The notes: generated by a model not told the origin, from the sequence alone. A stretch of DNA of 26,553 nucleotides from CAMCXT01 sp046302715 (GCA_046302715.1 JBKCHQ010000067.1:1-26553), one strand, 5' to 3'; shown: positions 14,176 through 23,040, counted from the stretch's first letter. A program made the numbers and translations.

Positions 14176-15588
14176 TTGACCAAGACCGAGTTTATTGCAT
14201 TGTTATCAAAGGGACTTGGACACGAACCTACCCGAGGGCAGCTGCATTTGTTTGATACGCTGGTTGATTTTTTAAGTTTCCCCGACGAGCGCTGTATTTT
14301 TTTACTGAAAGGTTATGCCGGAACAGGAAAAACCACCGCAGTAAAAGCCATAAATGAAGCCATAGCTGCCACTAGCCTTAAAACAGTTTTGCTGGCGCCT
14401 ACAGGACGTGCGGCCAAGGTAATGGCGGCCTATTCGGGCAAACCTGCTTACACCGTTCATAAACGCATTTATTTTTCGGAGGCTGGCGATCAGGGCCTAA
14501 ACTTTACATTGCAGCGCAATACCTTCAAAGACACCCTTTTTATTGTAGATGAGGCCTCGATGATAGGAAGCGAAAATCCCGCAGGCGAAAACGATTTACT
14601 CGACGATATTATAAGCTATGTAATTTCGGGCACAAACTGCCGTGTGATGTTTATCGGCGACGAAGCCCAGCTTCCGCCTGTTGGTTTGGAGCAAAGTCCT
14701 GCAATGAGTAAAAAGCATCTTGAGAGTGCATACGCATTGCAAGTTTTCGAAGTATTGCTCGATGAAGTAATGCGACAGGACAAGGATTCGGGTATTTTGC
14801 TTAACGCCACAGCATTGCGTCAACAGCTCGAAAAAGAAAGTAATTATCAACCTCAATTTAGATTAGCAGGATATACTGATCTTGTTGCGATAACCGGAAA
14901 CGAACTCGAAGATGCGTTGCAAAGCGCTTACAGTAATTACGGCGACGACGAAGTATTGGTGGTAACACGCAGCAATAAAAACGCCCTACTTTACAGCCGA
15001 CAAATTCGTACACGCATACGCTGGCAGGAGGATGAACTTTCGGCAGGCGATCAGCTCATGGTAGTGCGAAACAATTATTATTGGACGGGCGACGACATGC
15101 CTTTTGAATTTATTGCCAATGGCGACACGCTGGAAATAAGAAGACTTGGTAAAACCGAACAATTGGGCGAATACCGATTTAGAAAGGCGCAGGTAGGATT
15201 TTGGGAATACCCAGATGCCCCCGAACTGGAAGTGCTGCTGCTTTTAAACACCCTTAATTCGGAACAGGCAAGCTTTAGCTATGAAAATTATAAAGAACTG
15301 TCGCGTTTAATTGAAGCAGAGTACGAACACTTACCTCTTAAATCGGAGCGGATGCGCAGCGTTAAAAAAGATGCGCGGCTTAATGCCTTACATGTTAAAT
15401 ATGCCTACGCTGTTACGTGCCACAAAGCTCAAGGTGGACAGTGGAAATGCGTATTTATTGATCAGGGATTTATAACTGAGGAAATGATGGATCGCAATTA
15501 CCTCCGTTGGCTTTACACCGCGCTTACGCGTGCAAGTGAGAAAGTGTATCTGGTTAATTTTAACGAACGATTTTTTGGTGACCACTAA
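14176..15588 (+). CDS. RecD/Dda-like superfamily 1B DNA helicase
   Basis: The 470-aa protein has Walker A GYAGTGKTT at 46-54, motif Ia APTGRAAKVM at about 74-83, Walker B IVDEASMI at 123-130 and motif III GDEAQLPPVG at 161-170. Near the end are the UvrD-like C-terminal motifs AVTCHKAQGGQW and WLYTALTRASEKVYLV. This is a compact SF1B 5'-to-3' helicase like RecD2 or phage Dda, without RecD2's long N-terminal region, and would unwind DNA during repair or replication. The start is TTG at 14176: an in-frame TAG at 14158 rules out anything further upstream and no ATG occurs nearby. It is divergent from DUF3822. Confidence 0.9.
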   Translation: MTKTEFIALLSKGLGHEPTRGQLHLFDTLVDFLSFPDERCIFLLKGYAGTGKTTAVKAINEAIAATSLKTVLLAPTGRAAKVMAAYSGKPAYTVHKRIYFSEAGDQGLNFTLQRNTFKDTLFIVDEASMIGSENPAGENDLLDDIISYVISGTNCRVMFIGDEAQLPPVGLEQSPAMSKKHLESAYALQVFEVLLDEVMRQDKDSGILLNATALRQQLEKESNYQPQFRLAGYTDLVAITGNELEDALQSAYSNYGDDEVLVVTRSNKNALLYSRQIRTRIRWQEDELSAGDQLMVVRNNYYWTGDDMPFEFIANGDTLEIRRLGKTEQLGEYRFRKAQVGFWEYPDAPELEVLLLLNTLNSEQASFSYENYKELSRLIEAEYEHLPLKSERMRSVKKDARLNALHVKYAYAVTCHKAQGGQWKCVFIDQGFITEEMMDRNYLRWLYTALTRASEKVYLVNFNERFFGDH

Positions 15589-15696
15589 TTTCAACGCTTT
15601 GGCTTTAATTAAATCTAATATCATTGTTGATGGTGAATTACAACCTGAATGTTCAAATTTTGTTATTGTATTCATGGCGACAAACTGCGACCTGCC

Positions 15697-15704
15697 TATT
15701 TTTG
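15697..15704 (+). promoter_or_regulatory. -7 box TATTTTTG upstream of the terC-like gene
   Basis: An exact TAnnTTTG match 26 nt before the ATG at 15731. The 142-nt gap 15589-15730 shows no hairpin resembling a yybP-ykoY manganese riboswitch, which sometimes precedes terC genes. Confidence 0.4.
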
Positions 15705-15730
15705 GAAAATTATTGATTCTTTAATTTCTT

Positions 15731-16429
15731 ATGACCGAAGCTCTTGTTCCCTTATTATCGCTCATTTTGCTTGAGGTTATCCTCGGTATTGACAATATTA
15801 TCTTTATCTCCATTTTAGCCGATAAATTACCCGAACAACAACGTGCAAAGCTTAGATTTTGGGGCATAGCACTAGCCATGGTGCTGAGGCTTTTATTATT
15901 GGCTGCTATTTCGTGGATTTTAAAATTAGACAAAACACTATTTAACTTGATGGACATTGAGTTTTCAGGTAAAGGCTTAATATTGATTGGAGGCGGAATT
16001 TTTCTCATTTATAAAAGCACGAAAGAAATTTATCATCGCACAGAAATGGCCAATGTAAGCGAGCTTGATGTTCCTAAAAATTCAGGCTTTAAACGACTGC
16101 TGTTTGAAATAATGATGCTCGATTTGGTGTTTTCGGTAGACTCTATCATTACAGCTGTGGGAATGGTTCAAGAGCTATGGATAATGTACACGGCGGTAAT
16201 CGTTACAGTAGTAATAATGTTAATCGCTTCTAAGCCCATCAGTCATTTTATTAAAAAACATCCTTCGTTTAAAATTCTGGCGCTTTGTTTTTTGATGATG
16301 ATTGGGGTTTCGCTAATTGCCGAAGGTTTGCATTTTGAAATTCCCAAAGGCTATATTTATTTCTCCATGGCCTTTGCGTTTGTGGTGGACATCATTCAAA
16401 TGAAAACATTGCCTAAGCAAAAGCACTAG
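15731..16429 (+). CDS. TerC family integral membrane protein
   Basis: The 232-aa protein is hydrophobic with about seven transmembrane segments. It shows the paired TerC signatures LEVILGIDNIIFISILADKL (about residues 14-33) and LDLVFSVDSIITAVGM (near 134-149), whose membrane-embedded acidic residues (E15, D20 and the later Asp pair) are conserved in the family. TerC proteins are linked to metal-ion export, notably manganese, and co-translational metallation of exported proteins; the tellurite label is historical. The substrate here cannot be determined. It is followed after 81 nt by the porin gene, on the same strand but with its own -7 box. Confidence 0.9.
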   Translation: MTEALVPLLSLILLEVILGIDNIIFISILADKLPEQQRAKLRFWGIALAMVLRLLLLAAISWILKLDKTLFNLMDIEFSGKGLILIGGGIFLIYKSTKEIYHRTEMANVSELDVPKNSGFKRLLFEIMMLDLVFSVDSIITAVGMVQELWIMYTAVIVTVVIMLIASKPISHFIKKHPSFKILALCFLMMIGVSLIAEGLHFEIPKGYIYFSMAFAFVVDIIQMKTLPKQKH

Positions 16430-16477
16430 CTAAAAGTATTACTTTTTGTTTGGCACCATGAGCTGAATTACTTTTAG
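16430..16477. repeat. 9-bp inverted repeat between the terC-like and porin genes
   Basis: CTAAAAGTA at 16430-16438, directly after the terC-like stop codon, is repeated in inverse as TACTTTTAG at 16469-16477, with a 30-nt loop. It could be a weak transcript-end structure or a regulatory site; no U-tract follows the right arm. Confidence 0.3.
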
Positions 16478-16498
16478 TGCAGATACCCGCTAAATATC

Positions 16499-16506
16499 TA
16501 TTTTTG
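16499..16506 (+). promoter_or_regulatory. -7 box TATTTTTG, 4 nt before the porin ATG
   Basis: TATTTTTG is an exact TAnnTTTG match, followed by CCGC and then ATGATG. A leaderless mRNA is predicted. The second ATG at 16514 is an alternative start. Confidence 0.45.
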
Positions 16507-16510
16507 CCGC

Positions 16511-18412
16511 ATGATGCCTTTAACACCATCCAAAAATGGAGCTGTTCTTTTGTGTGCAACTTTTTTGAGTTGTTGTGCATTATGGGCACAAAAGCCATCA
16601 AGTCCATCGCGCGATTCGGCAAAAAGTGAGTATTGTACCCTAGATATTACGGAGAGCGGTTCGCCGCATATGCAAACTTGGCAATTCTCTCTAAACCGCA
16701 TGCAGCAATATGCGCCCTGGTTTTGCAAGCAATACTTTAACACCAGCATAGGTAACATAGGCGGAGCGTTTCAAAACCTTGTTTTCGCACCTGTATTCGA
16801 TCGTGGTATCCATGCAGGTTTTAGGGCTTTTCAGCCCTATGCGTTTAATCTTGAAGATGTGCTGGTTTATGATGTTAGAGCACCCTTAACGAATATATTT
16901 TACGTTCAAGGCAGCCAGAAAGAAAGTGTATTAAATCTGCTGCATACTCAAAATATTGGTAAAACGCTTAATGTAGGTTTTGAATATAAACGAGTAAATT
17001 CAGAAGGATTTTACACCCGTCAAACAGCTGCCCATTCGGCCCTTAGAGGGCATTTGTGGTACCGTTCAAAAAGTAAACGCTATCAGGCAATAGCCGCTGG
17101 AGTTTACCATAAAGGTATTACGCAGGAAAATGGAGGAATTAATGAATTAGGCGATAGCCTGTTACGAGCGGGTAACGAAACTAATGGCAAACTACTCCCC
17201 ATTAATACTCCCTTTGCTCGAAACAGAGTTTTTCAGAACGGTGGTTTACTGCGTCAAACCTATGAATTTGCTCGAACGCATTCAGACAGCACGCAAAAAT
17301 CGGGATCCTTCTTAAGGCTCCAGCATACTTTTTTGCATGGATTTCAGCGCCATACCTATGAAGATGCGCAGCCTGATAGCGCATATTACACCACGATTTA
17401 CGAACCGCTCAGAAAACAAACGGCTTACACCGTTCAGCGGTTTGTGTCCGAAACGGCATTGCTGCGTTTAAGTGCTGGCGCTGAAACGGATTCGCTTAGC
17501 CATTTAAACGCCAAAGTTTTTATTCGCCAGCAGTGGTTGGTCGTTAACTCCATTCAAACTATTAATGCCATGCCCGTTTTGTGGGATGTGTTAAACCAGA
17601 GTGCGGGGGGCTTTATTACCATGAATCGGCATGGTGTAAATATAAAAGCCGATGTCGAATATTTTTTTAGCGGTTTCAGTTCGGGAAATCTTTCGGCTTC
17701 ATTAAAAGCATTGAAAAAATGGGGCAATGGGCAGAAGTTTATAATTGAAGTCGAACATTTTAAACAAAATCCCGACATACAGGAAATACAGTTTGTATCG
17801 AACTTTGGAAGTTGGAACAACAATTTTCAACCCATAACACTCTCGCGCATTCGTTCGGGAATTTCGGGTTTGCCTGCTTCCACCGCGGTTTTTGCTTCCT
17901 TTCAGAACGTATCTAATTACGTTTATTTCAACACTAACATTCAACCAGTTCAAGTTGACCGTACCATTCAAGTATTATCGCTTTCGCTGGAAAATCGCTT
18001 AAAATGGAGGAAATTCAATCTGCAAAGTTCAATATTGGCGCAATACAGCGCAGATGCCGATATTCTTCGAATTCCATTGCTCCAGTTCAACGAAAATCTT
18101 TTTTTTGAACATAAAGCGCCTAATGCCGGAACGATTTATCGAGTGGGTGTGGACGTAACCGGAGCAACGGCTTTTAATTCGAGAAGTTATGCTGCTTTTG
18201 CCGGAGTTTTCTACAACGGAATTAATAATCAGGCAAATCCGTTTATTCAAGCAGATGTATATGTAAGCGTTCAGGTTAAACGAGCTCGTTTTTTCGCTAA
18301 AGCTGAGCATCTCAACAATTTAAATCCCGACGCGTCGCTGCTTCTCATTCCTTATCATCCGTTGCCGGGCCGAAGTTTTAAATTAGGCATTGCCTGGACA
18401 TTCTTCGATTAA
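16511..18412 (+). CDS. Putative outer-membrane porin, Porin_10 type
   Basis: The 633-aa protein has an N-terminal signal region ending near CCALWAQK and then alternating, aromatic-rich beta-strands to the end (…LPGRSFKLGIAWTFFD, last residue Phe then Asp). Typical stretches are VYDVRAPLTNIFYVQGSQKE, LLHTQNIGKTLNVGFEYKRV, GFYTRQTAAHSALRGHLWYR and NGGINELGDSLL. I recognise this as the Bacteroidota putative porin family (Porin_10, formerly DUF4289), predicted outer-membrane barrels. The substrate is unknown. It starts at ATG 16511 or 16514, right after a -7 box. It lies between the terC-like gene and the lamin-tail pair with no tight coupling to either. Confidence 0.85.
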   Translation: MMPLTPSKNGAVLLCATFLSCCALWAQKPSSPSRDSAKSEYCTLDITESGSPHMQTWQFSLNRMQQYAPWFCKQYFNTSIGNIGGAFQNLVFAPVFDRGIHAGFRAFQPYAFNLEDVLVYDVRAPLTNIFYVQGSQKESVLNLLHTQNIGKTLNVGFEYKRVNSEGFYTRQTAAHSALRGHLWYRSKSKRYQAIAAGVYHKGITQENGGINELGDSLLRAGNETNGKLLPINTPFARNRVFQNGGLLRQTYEFARTHSDSTQKSGSFLRLQHTFLHGFQRHTYEDAQPDSAYYTTIYEPLRKQTAYTVQRFVSETALLRLSAGAETDSLSHLNAKVFIRQQWLVVNSIQTINAMPVLWDVLNQSAGGFITMNRHGVNIKADVEYFFSGFSSGNLSASLKALKKWGNGQKFIIEVEHFKQNPDIQEIQFVSNFGSWNNNFQPITLSRIRSGISGLPASTAVFASFQNVSNYVYFNTNIQPVQVDRTIQVLSLSLENRLKWRKFNLQSSILAQYSADADILRIPLLQFNENLFFEHKAPNAGTIYRVGVDVTGATAFNSRSYAAFAGVFYNGINNQANPFIQADVYVSVQVKRARFFAKAEHLNNLNPDASLLLIPYHPLPGRSFKLGIAWTFFD

Positions 18413-18448
18413 TTTCAAGTTGGTTTTCGACGCCTTGCAGCATAGTTG

Positions 18449-18456
18449 TATATTTG
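18449..18456 (+). promoter_or_regulatory. -7 box TATATTTG of the first lamin-tail gene
   Basis: An exact TAnnTTTG match 16 nt before the ATG, with TTTC (one mismatch to TTTG) 20 nt upstream at 18425-18428. This is the best-spaced two-part promoter in the window. Confidence 0.5.
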
Positions 18457-18472
18457 ATTAAAATATCTATAC

Positions 18473-20623
18473 ATGAAGAAATTATTTACGTTAGTGAGTT
18501 TTGTTTTTTTAAATGTGTTTTCCTGGGCACAAATTGGTCCGGGGGCTATAGCATTTTTGGGATTTCAAGGGGATGGGCCCGATGCGTTGCAGTTTGTAAC
18601 CATCCAAGAGTTTAGTGCAGGCGATTCCATATTTCTTACCGATGGTGGTTGGAACGGTAGTTCGTTTTTTCAAAATGAAGGAACTATGTATTGGAAGGCC
18701 ATTACAACAGTGGCAGCTGGCACAGTGATTAAACTGCAGGATCCGTCTGATGCCGGCATTGCTAATGCATTGGTATTTGGTGGCGGAATTGCTTCGGGCA
18801 AGCTTACCACCTTGGGTATTTCTGGAGATCAGCTTTTTGCTTATGTTATAGATGCTAATGGCAATCAGGTGCCTATTGCTGCGTTTTCGACTAATGCCTT
18901 TATAGATGTTTGTGATGCCAGTGGAGTTGGCAACACGCCCCGAAGTTGTTTGCCCTCTAATCTAAGCCTTGGCGTTAATGCAATGCAGCTTAGCGCTAAT
19001 ACGCCGGGAACCTCTAATGCGGATAACGCCTATTTTAATCAGCTCACGGTGAGTGGCAGTGCAGATGAAATCCTCCAGATCATAAATAACCCGCTTAACT
19101 GGCTGGAGAATGACGACCCTGCTACAGCAGGATTCCCGGCTTGGCCCAATTATTCGTTTACCTTACAAACATCGACACCGGGCATAGTGTCGTTTGAAAA
19201 TAAATCCATCAGCCTTAACGAAGGCGCTCCGCCGCAAGTGCTAAAGCGTAACATTTCGCCAGCGGTTAATTTGCCCAAACAAATCACACTTCAATTTGCT
19301 TTAAATGCTTCGTTTACTGCAGCCGACATAAACACCAATCCACCAGATAACAACGGCAGTTTTACCCTTACTGTGCCGGCTAACACCGAAAGTATTTCCT
19401 TTGCCATAAGTTCGCCTGCCGACGACGGAATTGAAGGCAATGAATTTACCAATCTGTCTATTGTATCGGCAGATGCGGGCCTAATTATAGGTTCTCCGGC
19501 AATTGTAGATATTGAAATTATTGAAGATACAGGCACAAGTTTTATTTCCATTGAGGATGTTGCTGCCGAAGTGTACAGCTCAGAAGGCCAAACCTTGGTG
19601 ATGAATCTGGCCATATCGCCCGTATTGTCAGAAACGTCTGAGATTTCGATTGAAATTGTTCCTGAATCGGGCTTTACCTTGGATGACATTTCTACCGATC
19701 CCATAGAATTGGGTGGAATTATAAATTACACCGTACAAGCCGGATCATCAAGTTTAGGGCTCCAAATAAACATTATCGACGATTTAACTATAGAGCCAAC
19801 CGAACGTTTTTATGTAAACATTATTAATTATTCAGGCAATTTTAGTCCGGGAGCATTAACTTCAATTTTGGTTAATATTGCCGATAACGATATTGCTCCT
19901 AATTATGCCTCCTTGCATATCAACGAGCTTATAGCACGACCACATAATACGTTTACCGATGAGGCGGGCGAATACGATGATTGGATTGAACTGTACAATG
20001 CCGGAAGCTCCAATATTAATCTTTCGGGACTTTACATGACCAATGACCCGGAAATACCCAATAAATTTCAATTTGCTTCAGGCTCACCTTTAACCCAATT
20101 AACTCCGGGTTCCTATAAATTAATTTGGGCTGATGACAGTACCGAACAAAGCGTGCTGCATACCAATTTTAAACTTAACGACGGCGGCGGATTTGTAGGC
20201 ATTTATGCTCAAAACGTATCATCAAACGGGATATTTTATTCACTTATTGATAGTGTTTCATACCCCAGTATGAATGTTGATCATTCGCTTGCGGCCATAC
20301 CCGATGGGAGCAATAGTTACCTTGTAACCGCTGCACCAAGTCCCAATTCAACCAATTCGCCACTTTCATTAAATACTATTAAGAAATATACAGATTTTAC
20401 ATACACCAATCCGGTAAACGAACGATTAGAGATTTCATTTTATCATCCCGAAAGCATTTTGGCTTGTCAAATATTGCGTTTAGATGGAACCGAGATTAGT
20501 ACAACAAAACCTCAAAACTCCGTTCATTTTGTTGACACACAAAATCTAGCCTCGGGCCTTTATATTGCACGAATTATAACTAAGGAAGGTGCCGAATGTG
20601 TTCGGATTTTGGTACAGCATTAA
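18473..20623 (+). CDS. Secreted lamin-tail domain protein with Calx-beta-like repeats and T9SS sorting domain (paralogue 1)
   Basis: The 716-aa product begins with a signal peptide (MKKLFTLVSFVFLNVFSWAQ). An N-terminal domain of about 210 residues opens with GPGAIAFLGFQGDGPDALQF and holds CDASGVGNTPRSCLPS with Cys147 and Cys159. Two Calx-beta-like modules (about 240-345 and 350-465) end in acidic DDGIEGNE and DDLTIEPTE loops that can bind calcium in such folds. A lamin-tail domain spans about 477-622 (LHINELIARPH, DWIELYN, LIWADDS, FKLNDGGGFVGIY). The last 85 residues form a degenerate type A T9SS sorting domain (LEISFYHPES, ASGLYIARI). It would be exported by T9SS and attached to or released from the surface. 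No nuclease or protease domain is visible. The following gene is a diverged copy of the same length. Confidence 0.82.
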   Translation: MKKLFTLVSFVFLNVFSWAQIGPGAIAFLGFQGDGPDALQFVTIQEFSAGDSIFLTDGGWNGSSFFQNEGTMYWKAITTVAAGTVIKLQDPSDAGIANALVFGGGIASGKLTTLGISGDQLFAYVIDANGNQVPIAAFSTNAFIDVCDASGVGNTPRSCLPSNLSLGVNAMQLSANTPGTSNADNAYFNQLTVSGSADEILQIINNPLNWLENDDPATAGFPAWPNYSFTLQTSTPGIVSFENKSISLNEGAPPQVLKRNISPAVNLPKQITLQFALNASFTAADINTNPPDNNGSFTLTVPANTESISFAISSPADDGIEGNEFTNLSIVSADAGLIIGSPAIVDIEIIEDTGTSFISIEDVAAEVYSSEGQTLVMNLAISPVLSETSEISIEIVPESGFTLDDISTDPIELGGIINYTVQAGSSSLGLQINIIDDLTIEPTERFYVNIINYSGNFSPGALTSILVNIADNDIAPNYASLHINELIARPHNTFTDEAGEYDDWIELYNAGSSNINLSGLYMTNDPEIPNKFQFASGSPLTQLTPGSYKLIWADDSTEQSVLHTNFKLNDGGGFVGIYAQNVSSNGIFYSLIDSVSYPSMNVDHSLAAIPDGSNSYLVTAAPSPNSTNSPLSLNTIKKYTDFTYTNPVNERLEISFYHPESILACQILRLDGTEISTTKPQNSVHFVDTQNLASGLYIARIITKEGAECVRILVQH

Positions 20624-20661
20624 TTTTACTGGAATTAAAACCTTAAGCGATTGAAACACGT

Positions 20662-20669
20662 TAATTTCG
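20662..20669 (+). promoter_or_regulatory. Near-consensus -7 box TAATTTCG of the second lamin-tail gene
   Basis: TAATTTCG has one mismatch to TAnnTTTG and ends 16 nt before the ATG, the same spacing as in the paralogue upstream. Confidence 0.3.
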
Positions 20670-20685
20670 AACAAAAACCATCAAA

Positions 20686-22836
20686 ATGAATAGAATTTCC
20701 CGAAACGTTATTCTAATATGCTTGTTTCCATTGGTAAGCATGGCACAAAGCCTTACACCGGGAGCAGTCGCATTTATTGGCTTTCAAAGCGATCAACCCA
20801 TCACCTTTGCATTTATAAATCTGGTACCCATCGAACCCAATACCAGTATTTCGTTTACTGACAATAAGTGGGGATTTGATCATCTTGTTTTATCAGAACA
20901 AACTGTAGTATGGACGAGTCCCGACACCTTATTGCCCGTGGGAACCATTGTAACGCTTCGCGATAATGGTTCGCCCAATATGCAGGTTATTGGTGCAGGA
21001 AGCACGTTTGGGCGATTGTATATAATGGGTGGGCAAGGCGACCAAATACTGGCCTACACAGGGCCCGAATCGGATCCCTCCTTTATTGCAGGCATTAGCA
21101 ATTCTAATTGGCAGACCGTATGTGATTCGCTGCCTTTTTTTCAATTTAGAACTTGCTTGCCCGAGCCGCTCGAGAATGGATATACCGCTGTCTCCTTTAC
21201 CAATACGCAATCATTTAATGTAGATAACGGGTATTTATCCATTACTCCGCTTGTGGTAAGCGGCACCGAATTTTTATCCATTATTAACAATCCCAATTAT
21301 TGGTTTTTAGACAATGCGCAACAGGCCTATTATGAAAACTGGCCCGACTGGACGCAAAACACAACGCTGCCCACCGCATCGAGCATTGAATTTTCGCAGA
21401 GTAATTTTCAGATTAGCGAAGGTGGCTCGCAGGCATTGCTAACCCTCAGTTTATCCGCCCCTCAATTTGCCCCTCAAACGGCTATAATCGAAGTATTAGA
21501 GTTTCCGGGCATAAGCTCGGGCGATTACTCCACATTGCCTGCTGTGAATAACGGAACCATTAGCCTTCAAATTCCGGCCAACACTATCGAATTTGATATT
21601 AGCGTGCAAGCCCTCATTGACGGCATTGGCGAATCTACCGAAAATATCACCTTTAGTATTGCCTCTGTTTCGGGAGGCTTAAGTATTGGCAATAATGACT
21701 TTGCCACGGTATCCATTATCAATACCGACCAAAATTTTTCGCAAATTCAATTTGTGAGCGATACCGTTTATGTTACTGAGGGAGGCGCACCTGTGCAGAT
21801 TAACTTAAACATCGATCCTCCTAATTCTGATATAAATAGTGTAATCATTAGCAGTTTTAACGGAGCTGGTATTGCCACCGACTATTTTACCAGTCCTTCT
21901 GATTTTAACGGACAATTGTTGTTGCAAACGAGCCCCAATAATCCTTTACTTTCGTTTTCGGTAGGCACCTATAATGATTTTCAGATTGAAGCCGACGAAG
22001 TGGTTCAATTTAGTATAACGACGGTTTCAAACAGCTTGCAAATTGGCACGCAAGCCAGTGTTGTCCTAATTATTCAAGATAATGATAATACCCCAACGGT
22101 ATATTTTCCAGAGCTCTTTATAAATGAAGTGTGCGCTGTTAATGTGGGTTTTCCGGATGAGAATAATCAATTCGACGATTGGATAGAAATATATAATGCC
22201 GATACCGGCAACGTGCTGATGTCGGGGTATAAGCTTACCAATTCACTTTCAAATCCGGCGTTATTTTCAATTCCTCCGGTGAGTTCACAAACCACCATAC
22301 CAGCGCAGGGATTCAAGGTATTTTGGGCCGATCAGAATACCTTTCAAGGGCCATTGCATTTAAACTTTACCTTAAACCAAAATGCGGGTGGTCTTGTAGC
22401 ATTATTTGCACCTGATGCCGAAACACTAATTGATCAGCTTAGTTATCCGCCCATGGGCGCAGGCGAAAGTTTTGGACGCATTCCCGATGGCGGCAGCGAT
22501 TTGCGCAAGCTCTATGTTACCACGCCGGGTGCCCCCAACTTAGATAGTATTCCGCCCCTGTTTGCGCATGGTACTGAAAGTAAAGATGGGTTACTTTCGG
22601 CCTTTCCTAACCCTGCAAAAGAAATGGTGAATTTGGTAAAAACAGGTAAGTCGCTCCATGGAACTGCTCAGATAAAAGTATATGATATCCGAGGTTGTGA
22701 AATAGCTTCGCAGATCGAATTGCTTCAACCTGGGAAATCGTGGCGCATTCAGACCCAAAATTGGGCTGCCGGTATTTATACGATTATGCTTAACAGCAGC
22801 GAGGGTAGTTCATCTGTGCGAATATTGGTGGAGTAA
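20686..22836 (+). CDS. Secreted lamin-tail domain protein with Calx-beta-like repeats and T9SS sorting domain (paralogue 2)
   Basis: This 716-aa protein has the same architecture and length as the gene before it. A signal peptide (MNRISRNVILICLFPLVSMAQ) precedes the N-terminal domain with GAVAFIGFQSDQPITFAF and CDSLPFFQFRTCLPEP (Cys146 and Cys157). Calx-beta-like modules with DGIGESTE and DFQIEADE loops follow, then a lamin-tail domain at about 471-615 (LFINEVCAV, DWIEIYNAD, VFWADQN, FTLNQNAGGLVALF). A clear type A T9SS sorting domain runs from about 634 to the end (LLSAFPNPAKEMVNLV, AAGIYTIML). The sorting domain is closer to consensus than in paralogue 1. Protein-level similarity is evident by eye throughout, but DNA similarity is low, so the duplication is old. 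Function is unknown; adhesion or surface structure is a guess. Confidence 0.85.
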   Translation: MNRISRNVILICLFPLVSMAQSLTPGAVAFIGFQSDQPITFAFINLVPIEPNTSISFTDNKWGFDHLVLSEQTVVWTSPDTLLPVGTIVTLRDNGSPNMQVIGAGSTFGRLYIMGGQGDQILAYTGPESDPSFIAGISNSNWQTVCDSLPFFQFRTCLPEPLENGYTAVSFTNTQSFNVDNGYLSITPLVVSGTEFLSIINNPNYWFLDNAQQAYYENWPDWTQNTTLPTASSIEFSQSNFQISEGGSQALLTLSLSAPQFAPQTAIIEVLEFPGISSGDYSTLPAVNNGTISLQIPANTIEFDISVQALIDGIGESTENITFSIASVSGGLSIGNNDFATVSIINTDQNFSQIQFVSDTVYVTEGGAPVQINLNIDPPNSDINSVIISSFNGAGIATDYFTSPSDFNGQLLLQTSPNNPLLSFSVGTYNDFQIEADEVVQFSITTVSNSLQIGTQASVVLIIQDNDNTPTVYFPELFINEVCAVNVGFPDENNQFDDWIEIYNADTGNVLMSGYKLTNSLSNPALFSIPPVSSQTTIPAQGFKVFWADQNTFQGPLHLNFTLNQNAGGLVALFAPDAETLIDQLSYPPMGAGESFGRIPDGGSDLRKLYVTTPGAPNLDSIPPLFAHGTESKDGLLSAFPNPAKEMVNLVKTGKSLHGTAQIKVYDIRGCEIASQIELLQPGKSWRIQTQNWAAGIYTIMLNSSEGSSSVRILVE

Positions 22837-22973
22837 AAAAGTGAAGATCCTTTTGGGTGACATTTTATTCGTGTCTTAAGCATCGCCATTCTGTAATACC
22901 TGTATGATTTTTTGGTATTTGAAACAAACCTACGGTTATCTGGTGGTGCCGTTTTTACATAAAATTCGAGCGT

Positions 22974-22989
22974 ATGTTTCAGTAAACAT
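22974..22989. repeat. Hairpin ATGTTT-CAGT-AAACAT
   Basis: A perfect 6-bp stem with a 4-nt loop. It is one of several adjacent small inverted repeats in the gap. Confidence 0.35.
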
Positions 22990-23001
22990 CGAAGGCGTTT
23001 A

Positions 23002-23040
23002 GGTTTAACAAACCAATAATCAAACATTTGGAACTGGTTT
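23002..23040. repeat. Alternating inverted repeats GGTTT / AAACCA / TGGTTT
   Basis: GGTTT at 23002-23006 can pair with AAACC at 23010-23014 (3-nt loop). AAACCA at 23010-23015 can instead pair with TGGTTT at 23035-23040 (19-nt loop). The two pairings exclude each other, as in switch-like RNAs, but both stems are short and AT-rich. Confidence 0.25.

Noticed and set aside
15589..15730. Possible manganese riboswitch (yybP-ykoY) before the terC-like gene
   Set aside because: No paired stems or conserved loops of that class are visible; only a -7 box was found.
22837..22880. Rho-independent terminator after the second lamin-tail gene
   Set aside because: There is no G/C-rich stem followed by a T-tract, only AT-rich sequence with weak self-complementarity.
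22776..23027. 83-codon minus-strand frame overlapping the end of the second lamin-tail gene
   Set aside because: It overlaps a well-supported gene, is basic and low in complexity with no recognisable domain, and crosses hairpins in the gap.
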